The notes beneath the pieces are model-generated. The model was not told the DNA's origin, did not search any database, and was given only the letters and a program-made list of their open reading frames with translations. Of a stretch of DNA of 64,000 nucleotides, positions 46,811-58,654 are shown one piece after another. The stretch is from Tissierellales bacterium (GTDB lineage: Bacteria; Bacillota; Clostridia; Tissierellales; Sedimentibacteraceae): NCBI GenBank assembly GCA_018433765.1, contig JAHDQO010000002.1, forward strand, positions 254,029-318,028. Reading direction: 5' to 3'. Made by a program: the position numbers and the translations under genes. Numbering within the stretch: the stretch's first letter is position 1; the number at the start of each line of letters is the position of its first letter.

Positions 46811-47554
46811 TTAAGCACCACCTAATTCTTTAGCCTCATGCAATATTATAGCTGATGTAACTACTCCAGCTGTTTCAGTTCTTAATATTCTTGGACCTAG
46901 AGTAATTACTTGAGCTCCTACTGATTTTAATTCTTCAATTTCTGATTGTTCAAATCCCCCTTCTGGTCCTATAAATATTGCATATTCTTTCTTGCTAATA
47001 TCAAATATCTTTTTTATTGTATTATTATTCTCTTCTTCATATGGTACTATTATTTCTAAATCGCCATTCATAAGTTCTTTAATTGCATCTTTAAATTTTA
47101 CAATATTATTTACTTTGGGGATAACATTTCTTTTACTTTGTTTTGCTGACTCCTTTGATATTTTCTGCCATCTTTCAACTTTCTTATTTTCTTTATTCTT
47201 ATCATCTATTTTCACAATAGTACGGTTAGTATACACTGGAACTATTCTTTTAACACCAATCTCTACATTTTGCTGTATTATTTTTTCCATTTTTAATTTT
47301 TTAGGCAAGCCTTGAAATAAAGTAATGTTTATTTTAGGTTCATTATTTGAATTTGTTTTTTCTATAACCTTACATTTAATATATTGCTTTTCAAGTTTAG
47401 ATATAAATGTTAGATATTCAACTTCTTTGTAAATCACAGTAATTTTATCACCTATTTTATATCTAAGAGTATTTTTTAAGTGTTTAAAATCATCACCAGT
47501 AATTTTTACTGTATCATTTTCAAAATCTTCTTCACATGCAAAATATCTATACAT
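46811..47554 (-). CDS. rsmE: 16S rRNA m3U1498 methyltransferase RsmE
   Basis: This 247-residue SPOUT methyltransferase has an N-terminal PUA-like domain and the knotted SAM site, with IFIGPEGGFEQSEIEEL and LGPRILRTETAGVVTSA as signature segments. It lies 6 bp after prmA and 1 bp before mtaB; prmA-rsmE-mtaB is a conserved order downstream of dnaJ. Confidence 0.95.
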   Translation of the reverse strand: MYRYFACEEDFENDTVKITGDDFKHLKNTLRYKIGDKITVIYKEVEYLTFISKLEKQYIKCKVIEKTNSNNEPKINITLFQGLPKKLKMEKIIQQNVEIGVKRIVPVYTNRTIVKIDDKNKENKKVERWQKISKESAKQSKRNVIPKVNNIVKFKDAIKELMNGDLEIIVPYEEENNNTIKKIFDISKKEYAIFIGPEGGFEQSEIEELKSVGAQVITLGPRILRTETAGVVTSAIILHEAKELGGA

Positions 47555-47560
47555 ATATAA

Positions 47561-48499
47561 TCACCTTTTCTTAGCTGTTATGCAAGCCCACTCACCTTTC
47601 TGGGCTGTATGTAGAATGTCAAATTCATTATTTAATAAAGAATTCTCAACTTCTTCTAATTTATCTACTAATATCCCAGAAGATATAAAAATTCCATCTT
47701 TTTTTAAATAATTTCCTATATAATTAGTTATATCTATAATTATATCAGCAATTATATTTGCTATAACTACATCTGCTTCTTCACTTATTGAATCAAGTAA
47801 GTTACCTTTTATAATTTTAACTTTAGCATTTTCTTGATTATGTTTTACATTTTCTTTAGCAGTTCTAACACAATTTTCATCAACATCTATTCCTATTACA
47901 TTTTGTGCACCAAGTTTAGCTGCAGCTATAGCTAAAATACCCGTTCCCGTTCCTATATCAAGAACAATATCTGAATTTTTAATGTGCTTTTCTATTTCTT
48001 CAATACACATTGAAGTAGTCTCATGTGTACCTGTTCCAAATGCTAATCCAGGATCAATATTAATAATTATATCATCTTTTTTGTCACTATATTCTTCCCA
48101 AGTAGGCTTAATTATTATGCTATTACCTATTTTAACAGGCTTAAAATATTTTTTCCATTCACTATTCCAATCTTTATCTTCAACCTCAGAAGTAAATATT
48201 TCTCCTGAACCAATATTTAAATCATAAGTTGGCAACATATGCACTTTTTCCTTTATTGTTTGTATTTTATCATCAATAAATTCATCTTTCTCGAAGTAAC
48301 CTTTTATTAATACACCTTCATAATAGTTTTCTACAAAAGACATATCAATATAATCCCAATCATTTTTATCACTATCTTGATTTAAAATGTCGTTGGGATC
48401 TTCTATTACTATACCTTGTACATCTGCTTCATAAAGTATATTGGTTACAGCTTCTTTTGCTTCAGCAGTAGTTCTAATTTCTATTTCTAACCAACTCAT
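47561..48499 (-). CDS. prmA: Ribosomal protein L11 methyltransferase
   Basis: PrmA trimethylates ribosomal protein L11. The 312-residue protein has an N-terminal substrate-recognition domain, the family segment PGLAFGTGTHETTSMC and the SAM motif VLDIGTGTGILAIAAAKLGA, followed by NIIADI (catalytic region). It lies 13 bp after dnaJ and is part of the extended heat-shock operon. Confidence 0.95.
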   Translation of the reverse strand: MSWLEIEIRTTAEAKEAVTNILYEADVQGIVIEDPNDILNQDSDKNDWDYIDMSFVENYYEGVLIKGYFEKDEFIDDKIQTIKEKVHMLPTYDLNIGSGEIFTSEVEDKDWNSEWKKYFKPVKIGNSIIIKPTWEEYSDKKDDIIINIDPGLAFGTGTHETTSMCIEEIEKHIKNSDIVLDIGTGTGILAIAAAKLGAQNVIGIDVDENCVRTAKENVKHNQENAKVKIIKGNLLDSISEEADVVIANIIADIIIDITNYIGNYLKKDGIFISSGILVDKLEEVENSLLNNEFDILHTAQKGEWACITAKKR

Positions 48500-48512
48500 C
48501 TATCTACACCCT

Positions 48513-49649
48513 TTAATTAAATGCATCTTTCATTTTATCAAAAAAACCTTTTTTATTACTCTCCGTATTTTCACCTAATTCTTTTGCAAATTCTTCAAGT
48601 ATATTTTTCTGTTTTTCACTTAGTTTCTTTGGTACTTGTATTTTAACTTTAACATATTGATCGCCTTTTCCTGTTCCTCGTAAGTTCTTTATGCCTTTAT
48701 TTTTCAATCTAAATACAGTACCCGTTTGAGTTCCCTCTGGAACTTCATATTTAACCTTACCTTCTAATGTAGGTACCTCTACATTTCCTCCTAGAGCTGC
48801 TTTAGTAAACGAAATAGGTATCTCACACCAAATATCAGTTCCCTCTCTCTCAAACATTTCATGAGGTTTTACTTTTAAATAAACATATAAATCACCGGGT
48901 GTACCGCCTTTTTCTCCATGATTACCTTCTCCTCTTAGAGGTATTACAGAACCATCATCTACTCCTGCAGGAATGTTTATGGTGATTTTTCTAGTCTTTT
49001 TAACTTTTCCAGATCCACCACAGCTGTTACATGGCTCTTCAATTACTTCTCCAGTACCTCCACATGAACTACATGTCCTAGTACTAGCGAACTGCCCAAA
49101 AGGTGTTTTTTGAACTGTTCTCACGCTTCCAGTACCATTACATGTTGGGCATGTCTTTTTCTTAGTACCTTTCTTTGCTCCAGTTCCATTACAGTCATCA
49201 CATTTTTCTACTCTTGATATTTTTACATCTTTTTTAGTACCAAAAGCTGCTTCTTCAAAAGATATATTTAATCTTATTTTTAAATCTGCACCTTTTCTTG
49301 GACTGTTTCTCTTTCTACTATTATTGTATCCTCCACCAAAAAAATCACCAAATATGTCACCAAAGATATCCCCAAAGTCTCCAAAATCTCCTGTACCGTT
49401 ATATCCTCCAAAACCTTGGTTTCCATCAAATGCAGCATGACCAAATCTATCATATTTTTCTCTTTTTTCAGCATCTCCAAGAACGCCATATGCTTCATTA
49501 ATTTCTTTAAATTTAACTTCAGCTTCTTTATCATCTGGATTTAAATCTGGATGATATTTTTTAGCTAATTTTCTAAATGCACTTTTTATTTGATTCTGAT
49601 CTGCATTTTTATCTACGCCTAATATTTCATAATAGTCCCTTTTGCTCAT
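48513..49649 (-). CDS. dnaJ: Chaperone DnaJ
   Basis: This is the 378-residue Hsp40 co-chaperone of DnaK: J domain with the HPD motif (YHPDLNPDD, about residue 33), a Gly/Phe-rich linker (about 74-115), four zinc-binding CxxCxGxG repeats between about 146 and 205 ([32 protein letters not shown]) and the C-terminal substrate-binding domain. It is downstream of dnaK, with a terminator in between. Confidence 0.97.
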   Translation of the reverse strand: MSKRDYYEILGVDKNADQNQIKSAFRKLAKKYHPDLNPDDKEAEVKFKEINEAYGVLGDAEKREKYDRFGHAAFDGNQGFGGYNGTGDFGDFGDIFGDIFGDFFGGGYNNSRKRNSPRKGADLKIRLNISFEEAAFGTKKDVKISRVEKCDDCNGTGAKKGTKKKTCPTCNGTGSVRTVQKTPFGQFASTRTCSSCGGTGEVIEEPCNSCGGSGKVKKTRKITINIPAGVDDGSVIPLRGEGNHGEKGGTPGDLYVYLKVKPHEMFEREGTDIWCEIPISFTKAALGGNVEVPTLEGKVKYEVPEGTQTGTVFRLKNKGIKNLRGTGKGDQYVKVKIQVPKKLSEKQKNILEEFAKELGENTESNKKGFFDKMKDAFN

Positions 49650-49667
49650 TTATTCACCACCTACAAC

Positions 49668-49702
49668 TAAAAATAAAGCTAAATCCAAAGGATTTAGCTT
49701 TG
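49668..49702 (-). terminator. Hairpin/terminator between dnaK and dnaJ
   Basis: Minus strand AAAGCTAAATCC, short loop, GGATTTAGCTTT and then ATTTTTAG. It lies 4 bp past the dnaK stop and may partly terminate, giving less dnaJ than dnaK mRNA. Confidence 0.7.
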
Positions 49703-49706
49703 GTTT

Positions 49707-51554
<1,848 letters not shown>

Positions 51555-51575
51555 TTAAATCCTCCTTATGTATTA

Positions 51576-52130
51576 TTATTTAGATATTTTTACCATGCTA
51601 GGTCTTATTACTTTATCATTTATAGTATAACCTTTTTGGAAAACTTCAACTATAATATCCTGATCACAATTAGATTCACTATCGAAAGCTACACTATAAT
51701 GTAAATTAGGATCAAAGTTTTTGTTTAAAGCCTCTATTTCTTTTAACCCTTTTTTCTCTAAAGTCTCATAAAATTGATTATAAATCATTTTAACTCCATC
51801 TAACATGCTTTTATCAGATGTATTTGTTGTTTCAATTGCTCTTTCAAAATTATCTAATATCGGTAGCAAATCTTTTATTACATCTGCTACTGCATTAGAA
51901 TATGTTGTATTTTTTTCTTTTGCTACTCTATTTTTATAATTAATAAAATCAGCTTGAAGTCTTAACATTTTATTATTTAAGAACTCATTTTCATCTTTTT
52001 CACTTTTTTTATCTTTTAATTTTTCATCATCACTTCCTTCTTCTTCCTCACAATTTTCTGGTTCTTCTATTATTTCATCACTAGCTTCTTCCTTACTTAA
52101 CTCTTCTTTATTTAAATCATCATTATTCAT
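51576..52130 (-). CDS. grpE: Nucleotide exchange factor GrpE
   Basis: GrpE exchanges ADP on DnaK. The 184-residue protein has an acidic N-terminus (about residues 1-55, many Glu/Asp), a long coiled-coil helix (RLQADFINYKNRVAKEK) and the family C-terminal beta domain ending EVFQKGYTINDKVIRPSMVKISK. It starts at the ATG at 52130 with GGAGTGAG; the in-frame GTG upstream overlaps the hrcA end. Confidence 0.96.
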   Translation of the reverse strand: MNNDDLNKEELSKEEASDEIIEEPENCEEEEGSDDEKLKDKKSEKDENEFLNNKMLRLQADFINYKNRVAKEKNTTYSNAVADVIKDLLPILDNFERAIETTNTSDKSMLDGVKMIYNQFYETLEKKGLKEIEALNKNFDPNLHYSVAFDSESNCDQDIIVEVFQKGYTINDKVIRPSMVKISK

Positions 52131-52135
52131 AAAAC

Positions 52136-53188
52136 TCACTCCTTATTTTTATCAGAAAAGTTTTTTTCTATAATTTCATTCATTGTATTTGATACAGATT
52201 TAACCATAGATATAACATTCTTGTAATCCATCCTAGTCGGCCCTATTACTCCAATTTTACCAATAGTTCTACCATTCAATTTATATGTAGCTGTTATTAA
52301 ACTACTATCTCTTAATTCTTCATACATGTTTTCGCTTCCAATACTTATGTCAAGATCATGTGTTCCAACAGTTTGAAACATACTAATTACACTATTCTTA
52401 TCCTCTATGAAAGAAATAAATTCTTTAGCTTTTGATAAGTCATTATATTCAGGAAAATTTAATATGTTTGTTATACCATCTGAATACAAATTTATATCAT
52501 CCATGTCCATAAGATTACCTATCATATATGGAATAAGATCCCTAATAGCCATATTAACTGAATCTTTTATGCTGTATATTTCTTCAGTTATTACTCGTTT
52601 CAAATTTTTATTAATATCTTCAAGTCTATATCCACTTAATTTTTCTGTTAAAATCTTAGAAATTCTATTTAATTGATCTCCTGGTATAGGCTTATTAAGT
52701 TTAATAATAATATTTCTTATTATATTGTTTTGCATTACAATAACTAATAGAACTTTATCTGATGTAACAGGTACAAGTTGAAATCTTTTCACTCTAGTTT
52801 TTTTTAGTTGAGGCGCAACAATGAATGAAGTATATCTTGTTAATTGAGATAATATTCTCGCAGAATTTTTTAATAATAAATCTATTTCATTAACTTCTAT
52901 TTGAATGAATTTTCTTATTTCATTAATATGTGAAGGAAGTATTTTTTCACCTAAACTATCAACGTAATATCTATATGCCTTATCCGTAGGAATCCTTCCT
53001 GCTGAAGTATGTGGTCTTAATAAAAAACCCATTTCTTCTAAGTCAGACATTTCATTTCTAATAGTAGCAGGACTTATGCCAAAATCATACCGTTTTGATA
53101 TTGTTCTTGAACCCACTGCCTCTCCATTGTCTATATAGCTATTAATAATAGCCTTTAAAATCTTCATTTTTCTACTGTTCATCACCAT
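52136..53188 (-). CDS. hrcA: Heat-inducible transcription repressor HrcA
   Basis: HrcA binds CIRCE operators and represses the heat-shock operon with GroEL as co-factor. The 350-residue protein has a winged-helix domain at residues 5-75 (SRTISKRYDFGISPATIRNEMSDLEEMGFL), then the GAF-like and dimerisation domains. It is the first gene of the operon, with a matching CIRCE element just upstream, so it is autoregulated. Confidence 0.96.
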   Translation of the reverse strand: MVMNSRKMKILKAIINSYIDNGEAVGSRTISKRYDFGISPATIRNEMSDLEEMGFLLRPHTSAGRIPTDKAYRYYVDSLGEKILPSHINEIRKFIQIEVNEIDLLLKNSARILSQLTRYTSFIVAPQLKKTRVKRFQLVPVTSDKVLLVIVMQNNIIRNIIIKLNKPIPGDQLNRISKILTEKLSGYRLEDINKNLKRVITEEIYSIKDSVNMAIRDLIPYMIGNLMDMDDINLYSDGITNILNFPEYNDLSKAKEFISFIEDKNSVISMFQTVGTHDLDISIGSENMYEELRDSSLITATYKLNGRTIGKIGVIGPTRMDYKNVISMVKSVSNTMNEIIEKNFSDKNKE

Positions 53189-53204
53189 AATAACACCTCA
53201 TTTG

Positions 53205-53231
53205 TTAGCACTCTCATGCATTGAGTGCTAA
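53205..53231. promoter_or_regulatory. CIRCE operator
   Basis: TTAGCACTC-N9-GAGTGCTAA, a perfect inverted repeat with the standard 9-bp spacer, between the promoter and the hrcA start. Confidence 0.97.
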
Positions 53232-53243
53232 GCTCATGACTAT

Positions 53244-53272
53244 AAGATACTACTTTAGTATAAATTTGTCAA
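53244..53272 (-). promoter_or_regulatory. Sigma-A promoter of the hrcA operon
   Basis: Minus strand TTGACA, 17-bp spacer, TATCTT, ending just upstream of CIRCE so that bound HrcA would block initiation. Confidence 0.8.
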
Positions 53273-53288
53273 TACTAAAATACCTTTA

Positions 53289-54431
53289 TTATATTAAAAA
53301 CTTAGTGAAAACATAATTAGAAACATCTATGCCTTTTTTTGTAAGCCTAATATTATCTTTACTAATTTTTATTAATTTGAACGTTTCTAATTCTTCTATA
53401 ATATCTTTATAAGCATCTAAAAAATTTATTTTAAATGTTCTATAAAAATCATTTGAACTAAATCCTTTTGTTAATCTTAATCTTAAAATAAGATATTCAA
53501 ACATTTTTTCTTTGTTATCTATAGTTTTTCTATTAACTATTGCTTTCTTATTACTTTTTATATAATCAAAGTATTTATTAATATTATCCACATTATTAAA
53601 TCTAGTATCTTCTATATAAGAATGTGCCGCAGGTCCTATACCAATATAAGGTTTGTGTGTCCAGTATCTCAAATTATGTTTGCACTCAAAACCTTTCCTA
53701 GAAAAGTTAGAAATTTCATATTGATAAATATTATTTGACTCCATTTCTTTTCTTCCCATATAATACATTTCTCTTTCTAATGATTCATCAGGCATATTTA
53801 ATTCATTATTATTTATCATATTAAAAAATGGCGTATTTTTTTCAACTTTTAATGAATAGAAGGAAATGTGTGGCACTTCTAATTTTATAATTTCTTTAAT
53901 TGTTAATAAAACATTAGATATAGTTTGTCCAGATATATTAAACATTATATCTGTGTTCATGTTTTCAAATCCTGCATCTTGAGTCATTTTAATTGCTCTT
54001 ACAGCTTCTTCACAGTTATGAATTCGTCCTATAGTCTTTAATATTTTATTATCTAAGGACTGAATACCTATACTTACACGGTTTATCTTAAACTGTCTAT
54101 AATTTTTCAATTTTTCTTTAGTTAAACTATTAGGATTTGCTTCTATACTTAATTCTAAGTCATCGTCAATGTCAAATGACTTGTATATTTCATTTATTAT
54201 TTTATATATATTCTTATCTTTAATTATAGATGGTGTTCCACCACCTATATATATAGTATCTACAGAATATCTTTTATTTAACGCATTATACATTTTAATT
54301 TCTTCTAATGCACATTTTATAAACTTTCTTTCTGTACTCTCATCCCACTTAATTGAGTAAAAATCACAATAATTACATTTACTAACACAAAAAGGGATGT
54401 GAATATAAATACCTAATTTGTCTTTATTCAT
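53289..54431 (-). CDS. hemW: HemW-type radical SAM haem chaperone
   Basis: This 380-residue protein has the radical SAM motif C15, C19, C22 (CVSKCNYCDF), IYIGGGTPS at about residue 62, and the HemN C-terminal domain. HemW proteins bind and hand over haem rather than acting as coproporphyrinogen oxidases, which they resemble; the CNYCDF form fits HemW. It lies 20 bp downstream of lepA, a conserved pair. Confidence 0.92.
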   Translation of the reverse strand: MNKDKLGIYIHIPFCVSKCNYCDFYSIKWDESTERKFIKCALEEIKMYNALNKRYSVDTIYIGGGTPSIIKDKNIYKIINEIYKSFDIDDDLELSIEANPNSLTKEKLKNYRQFKINRVSIGIQSLDNKILKTIGRIHNCEEAVRAIKMTQDAGFENMNTDIMFNISGQTISNVLLTIKEIIKLEVPHISFYSLKVEKNTPFFNMINNNELNMPDESLEREMYYMGRKEMESNNIYQYEISNFSRKGFECKHNLRYWTHKPYIGIGPAAHSYIEDTRFNNVDNINKYFDYIKSNKKAIVNRKTIDNKEKMFEYLILRLRLTKGFSSNDFYRTFKINFLDAYKDIIEELETFKLIKISKDNIRLTKKGIDVSNYVFTKFLI

Positions 54432-54451
54432 ATTAACCTCTTAGAAATTGA

Positions 54452-56257
54452 TTATTTACCATCAAATTTTAGAACTGTTAAAAATGCTTCTTGTGGTATT
54501 TCAACATTTCCTATTTGTCTCATTCTTTTCTTTCCTTCTTTTTGTTTTTCTAAAAGTTTTTTCTTTCTAGAAATATCTCCACCATAACATTTTGCAAGTA
54601 CATCTTTTCTTAACGCTTTTACTGTTTCACGAGCAATTATTTTAGTTCCAATAGCAGCTTGTATCGGTACAGCAAATAAATGTCTTGGTATTACATCTTT
54701 TAGCTTCTCAGCTATATTTCTTCCTCTCTCATAAGACTTTTCTTCATGTACTATAATTGATAAAGCGTCAACAAGTTCTCCATTAATAAGTATATCTAGT
54801 TTAACAAGTTCTGAACGCTGATATCCACATAACTCATAATCAAGAGAAGCATATCCCCTTGTCTTAGATTTTAAATTATCAAAAAAATCATATATAACTT
54901 CATTAAGAGGTAATTTATAATGCATAACAACTCTTGTTTGCTCAATATATTCCATATTAATAAATGTTCCTCTTCTTTTCTGACACAACTCCATTATTGC
55001 ACCAACATGTTCTGTCGGAGTCATTATAGAAGCATCTACTAAAGGTTCCTCCATATAGTCTATTTCTTGAATTGGAGGCATATTAGTTGGATTTTGCAAG
55101 TTAATTACTTCTCCATCTGTTTTATATATCTTATATATAACGCTAGGAGCTGTAGTTACAATATTCAAATCAAATTCTCTTTCTAAACGCTGTTGAATTA
55201 TTTCTAAATGCAACAAACCTAAAAAACCACACCTAAACCCAAACCCAAGAGCAACAGATGTCTCAGGTTCAAAAATTAAAGCTGCATCATTAACTTGTAG
55301 CTTTTCTAAAGCATCTCTTACATTATTATAATCTTCACCTTCAGCAGGATATATACCGCAATATACCATTGAATTAACTTTCTTATAACCTGGTAAAGGC
55401 TCTATAGCAGGATTTAATGCATCAGTTATTGTGTCTCCAACACTACAATGCTTGACTTCTTTTATGCTTGCTGCTAAATAGCCAACATCACCTGCGCTTA
55501 ATACTTTAACAGGTTTTTGATTTGGAGATATTATACCAACTTCTGTAACTTCAAATTCTCTGTCTGACGACATCATTTTTATTTTAGTTCCTTTTTTTAC
55601 TTGTCCAGCTTTAACTCTTATAAAAGCAACAACTCCTTTATAACTATCATAATAAGAGTCAAAAATAAGAGCTTTAAGTGGAGCTTCTTCATCCCCTTTT
55701 GGTGACGGTACATTTTTAACTATTGCTTCTAACACATCTCCTATATTTATATTATCTTTAGCCGAAACAAGTGGTATGTTTTCACAATCAAGTCCTATTA
55801 CATCTTCAATTTCTTGCTTTATTTCATCTGGTCGTGCACTAGGTAAATCAATTTTATTAATAACTGGTACTATTTCTAGATCCTGATCAAGAGCTAAATA
55901 TACATTCGCAAGAGTTTGAGCCTCAATACCTTGTGCAGCATCTACTACAAGTATTGCACCCTCACAGGCAGCAAGGCTTCTAGAAACCTCATAATTAAAA
56001 TCAACATGTCCAGGAGTATCAATTAAATTTAGTACATATTCATTACCATCTTTTGCTTTATATATTAATCTTATTGTTTGTAATTTTATAGTTATGCCTC
56101 GTTCTCTTTCAAGATCCATATTATCCAAAACTTGTTCATGCATTTCTCTCTGAGTTAATAATCCTGTATTTTCTATTAATCTATCTGCTAAAGTAGATTT
56201 TCCATGATCTATATGTGCTATAATAGAAAAATTTCTTATATATTTTTTCCTATCCAT
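54452..56257 (-). CDS. lepA: Elongation factor 4 (LepA)
   Basis: LepA is a ribosomal GTPase that helps initiation and 30S assembly. The 601-residue protein has the G domain starting [22 protein letters not shown] (G3) and NKIDLP (G4), two beta-barrel/EF-G-like domains and the LepA-specific C-terminal domain ([33 protein letters not shown], here [16 protein letters not shown]). It starts behind AGGAGG. Confidence 0.97.
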   Translation of the reverse strand: MDRKKYIRNFSIIAHIDHGKSTLADRLIENTGLLTQREMHEQVLDNMDLERERGITIKLQTIRLIYKAKDGNEYVLNLIDTPGHVDFNYEVSRSLAACEGAILVVDAAQGIEAQTLANVYLALDQDLEIVPVINKIDLPSARPDEIKQEIEDVIGLDCENIPLVSAKDNINIGDVLEAIVKNVPSPKGDEEAPLKALIFDSYYDSYKGVVAFIRVKAGQVKKGTKIKMMSSDREFEVTEVGIISPNQKPVKVLSAGDVGYLAASIKEVKHCSVGDTITDALNPAIEPLPGYKKVNSMVYCGIYPAEGEDYNNVRDALEKLQVNDAALIFEPETSVALGFGFRCGFLGLLHLEIIQQRLEREFDLNIVTTAPSVIYKIYKTDGEVINLQNPTNMPPIQEIDYMEEPLVDASIMTPTEHVGAIMELCQKRRGTFINMEYIEQTRVVMHYKLPLNEVIYDFFDNLKSKTRGYASLDYELCGYQRSELVKLDILINGELVDALSIIVHEEKSYERGRNIAEKLKDVIPRHLFAVPIQAAIGTKIIARETVKALRKDVLAKCYGGDISRKKKLLEKQKEGKKRMRQIGNVEIPQEAFLTVLKFDGK

Positions 56258-56288
56258 TAGTTCCTCCTAAATGTATCAACATCTTTGT

Positions 56289-56317
56289 ATTATATCAGAA
56301 TATTACGCATATTTGAA
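56289..56317 (-). promoter_or_regulatory. Extended -10 sigma-A promoter of lepA-hemW
   Basis: Minus strand TTCAAA, 17-bp spacer, TATAAT with TG one base upstream (TGATATAAT). It is in the 64 bp between spoIIP and lepA. Confidence 0.6.
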
Positions 56318-56321
56318 GAAC

Positions 56322-57446
56322 TTAATTATTAATTTCAATTATTGTTTCACACAAAACTTCTGAAATCATATCACATGTATATTGAGCTTCTTCTATAGTA
56401 TTATAATTACTACCGATTTCAATTAGTAGAGAATAATCTGATAAATCTTGATTAAAATATGAATTAGGTCTTATTACTATATCTCTACATAATCCAGGAT
56501 ATAATTTATCTGAATTATTTTTGACAATTTTAGCTATTTCCTTTAGTTTATCTATGTTCTCGTTACTTCCACCTATTACTAGTGAAAATGTCGCTACTGT
56601 TTTATTTTTAATTGTTGTTTTGGTAACTCCTTTTAAAAATTTTTCATAACTTGTATTTTTATCTGCTGCATCTCTATGAACATCTATTAATAAGTTCTTC
56701 TTATCTTGTTTTATTTCTGCTTCAACTGCTTTACAAGATTTTAAATATGACTGACTATATGTTGGAAGATCATTATATGCAGTTATGTGTTTAACATTTA
56801 AACCAAATTTGCTCAAATTTTCACTTAATCTTTTTCCAATCCCCATAACATTATATTCTTCATTTTGCGAATGATAATAATTAATACTTTCTGGTATATA
56901 TGATTCTGTTGCATGTGTATGGAATATAACAATATTTGTTTTATCATTAATAACTTCATAATTAATATTTATGTTTCTTATACTATCATTTCTTGATATT
57001 ATTTCATTAGAGTTATTTACTGTAAAAAAATCTTCTTTTTTATTATTAGCTAAATATACTTTAGTTTCATATAAAGTTTTATTATCATAATCCTTGTCTT
57101 TGATTATCTGTAAAAAATTAAGGGTATTTTTATTGTTATCTAACAAATCAAAGATTGTGTTTATAGAAGTATCACTATCCTCATAAAGTTTATCTTCTTC
57201 TTTTAACTTTTTATATGTTTCTTTAAAGAAAATATTAAACCTTGACATTAATTTTATGAACAATTCGTTATATTTTTCGCTTTGATCATTTATTTCATAA
57301 TCAACACTAATAGTTGCTACTTCTTGATTAATCTTTCTTTTTTCAGCTAATTTATAGACATAGCTGTAACCTGAAAATAATATTACCAAGCATAATACTG
57401 CAATCAAAATGTAATAATTACTTTTTTCTTTTCTTCTTTTTCGCAT
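56322..57446 (-). CDS. spoIIP: Stage II sporulation protein P
   Basis: SpoIIP is the amidase/endopeptidase of the engulfment complex and supplies the denuded glycan that SpoIID cuts. The 374-residue protein has an N-terminal membrane anchor (about residues 10-30), a variable middle part and the C-terminal amidase domain with HTHATESY (zinc histidine) and the DVHRDA motif, ending DYSLLIEIGSNYNTIEEA. I start it at MRKRRKEK (57446), with GGAG in front. It follows gpr, as in Bacillus. Confidence 0.93.
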   Translation of the reverse strand: MRKRRKEKSNYYILIAVLCLVILFSGYSYVYKLAEKRKINQEVATISVDYEINDQSEKYNELFIKLMSRFNIFFKETYKKLKEEDKLYEDSDTSINTIFDLLDNNKNTLNFLQIIKDKDYDNKTLYETKVYLANNKKEDFFTVNNSNEIISRNDSIRNININYEVINDKTNIVIFHTHATESYIPESINYYHSQNEEYNVMGIGKRLSENLSKFGLNVKHITAYNDLPTYSQSYLKSCKAVEAEIKQDKKNLLIDVHRDAADKNTSYEKFLKGVTKTTIKNKTVATFSLVIGGSNENIDKLKEIAKIVKNNSDKLYPGLCRDIVIRPNSYFNQDLSDYSLLIEIGSNYNTIEEAQYTCDMISEVLCETIIEINN

Positions 57447-57534
57447 AATCCACTCCATATATTTTTTTTCAAATGTTGTAAATTAAATTTATTTATATTT
57501 AATTTATATGAATGAATTTATGCTTATAATACTA

Positions 57535-58491
57535 TTAATTTTTTATATCTTCTAACGTTATTCCAGGATGCAAAGCAATGTTAATTGCTGATGATACTAT
57601 ATTTGATAAATTTTCAATTATTTCGTCTATTTCATTTGGAGTAACAAAAGTATTATTATATAAAGGTGATAAAACTTCTTTTATAAATATATGTTTTTCG
57701 GACCTGTTAAGATTTTCCAATACGCCAAATACTTTTTCAGAATTTTTTGTATTTTCTTTAATTTTATCTTGCATTAGTTCTATTGTATCATTTACTATTG
57801 TTGCCGTATCAACAACTGTAGGAATACCTATTGCAACTACTTTAATACCTGTTGTTTCTTTATTTATTGATCCTTGCATATTTCCTATTCCTGACCCAGG
57901 CTCTATACCGGAATTCGTAAGCTGTATAACTGAGCATAATCTTCTCATTTTTCTAGAAGCTAATGAATCTACAACTATAAGTAGAGTAGGATTAATTTTG
58001 TCTATAATACCTTTTATTGAGTTTATAGTTTCAATACCTGTCGTTCCCATAACTCCAGGTATAAAAGTTGATACTTCGCTATAATCTTCATCATAGCTTT
58101 TATTGTATGCCTTAAATATATGTCTTGTAATTTTAATTTTTTCTACAACTTTTGGCCCCAATGCATCTGCTGTTATCTTTCTATTTCCTAAACCTACTAC
58201 CAATACTCGTTCATTTTCTAAATCTCCTAAGTCTTTTATACATTTTGCAATTATACCAATAATTTCTCGTTTTGTTTCTAATTCAATATTTTTAAAACTG
58301 TTTGTTTCATATGTTAAATATTTACCCTTTTTCTTACCTATCTTTTTCTCACTTTGCTCATCTTTAATTTCCATCTTTATAACTTCACCGTGATTATACT
58401 TAATGCTATCTAATGTAATACCTTTTATTTTTTTTGCTAGATTTCCACTTAACAATTCATGTGCTTCATATGCCAAGTCAGTTCTTATCAT
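57535..58491 (-). CDS. gpr: Germination protease GPR
   Basis: GPR degrades small acid-soluble spore proteins early in germination. The 318-residue protein matches through IRTDLAYEA, VVGLGNRKITADALGPKVV, FIPGVMGTTGIET, VDSLASRKMRR and SGIEPGSGIGN. In Bacillus the zymogen carries a 15-residue propeptide ahead of TDLA; here the ATG with its GAGGTG site is directly before IRTDLA, with an in-frame stop close upstream, so only about three residues precede it. It is upstream of spoIIP. Confidence 0.93.
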   Translation of the reverse strand: MIRTDLAYEAHELLSGNLAKKIKGITLDSIKYNHGEVIKMEIKDEQSEKKIGKKKGKYLTYETNSFKNIELETKREIIGIIAKCIKDLGDLENERVLVVGLGNRKITADALGPKVVEKIKITRHIFKAYNKSYDEDYSEVSTFIPGVMGTTGIETINSIKGIIDKINPTLLIVVDSLASRKMRRLCSVIQLTNSGIEPGSGIGNMQGSINKETTGIKVVAIGIPTVVDTATIVNDTIELMQDKIKENTKNSEKVFGVLENLNRSEKHIFIKEVLSPLYNNTFVTPNEIDEIIENLSNIVSSAINIALHPGITLEDIKN

Positions 58492-58510
58492 TTTTAATTC
58501 ACCTCAAATA

Positions 58511-58539
58511 TATTATTTGAATTTTAAACTATTTTATGC
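58511..58539 (-). promoter_or_regulatory. Possible forespore (sigma-G/F) promoter of gpr
   Basis: Minus strand GCATA (fits GHATR), 17-bp spacer, AATAATA (6/7 to CATNHTA), about 20 bp before gpr. Same spacing and same A-for-C change in the -10 as the spoVA candidate. Confidence 0.45.
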
Positions 58540-58593
58540 TTTATTATATTTTATTTAGTAAAAACCTATATTAATTATTTTTTTATTTTGTGC

Positions 58594-58622
58594 TTGTATT
58601 ATAATTATAAGCGTGTTAAAAT
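58594..58622 (+). promoter_or_regulatory. Possible sigma-A promoter of rpsT
   Basis: TTGTAT, 17-bp spacer, TAAAAT, about 30 bp before the rpsT start. The -35 is only moderate. Confidence 0.35.
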
Positions 58623-58654
58623 ATTTAAGTTAAGAACCAAAGGAGGTGATTTTT

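Noticed and set aside
49280..49534. Minus-strand frame of 84 codons inside dnaJ
   Set aside because: It is a shifted frame of the J-domain and Gly/Phe linker; dnaJ explains the region.
57578..58084. 168-codon plus-strand frame opposite gpr
   Set aside because: It is antisense to gpr, which matches its family throughout; composition is what the opposite strand of an AT-rich gene gives.
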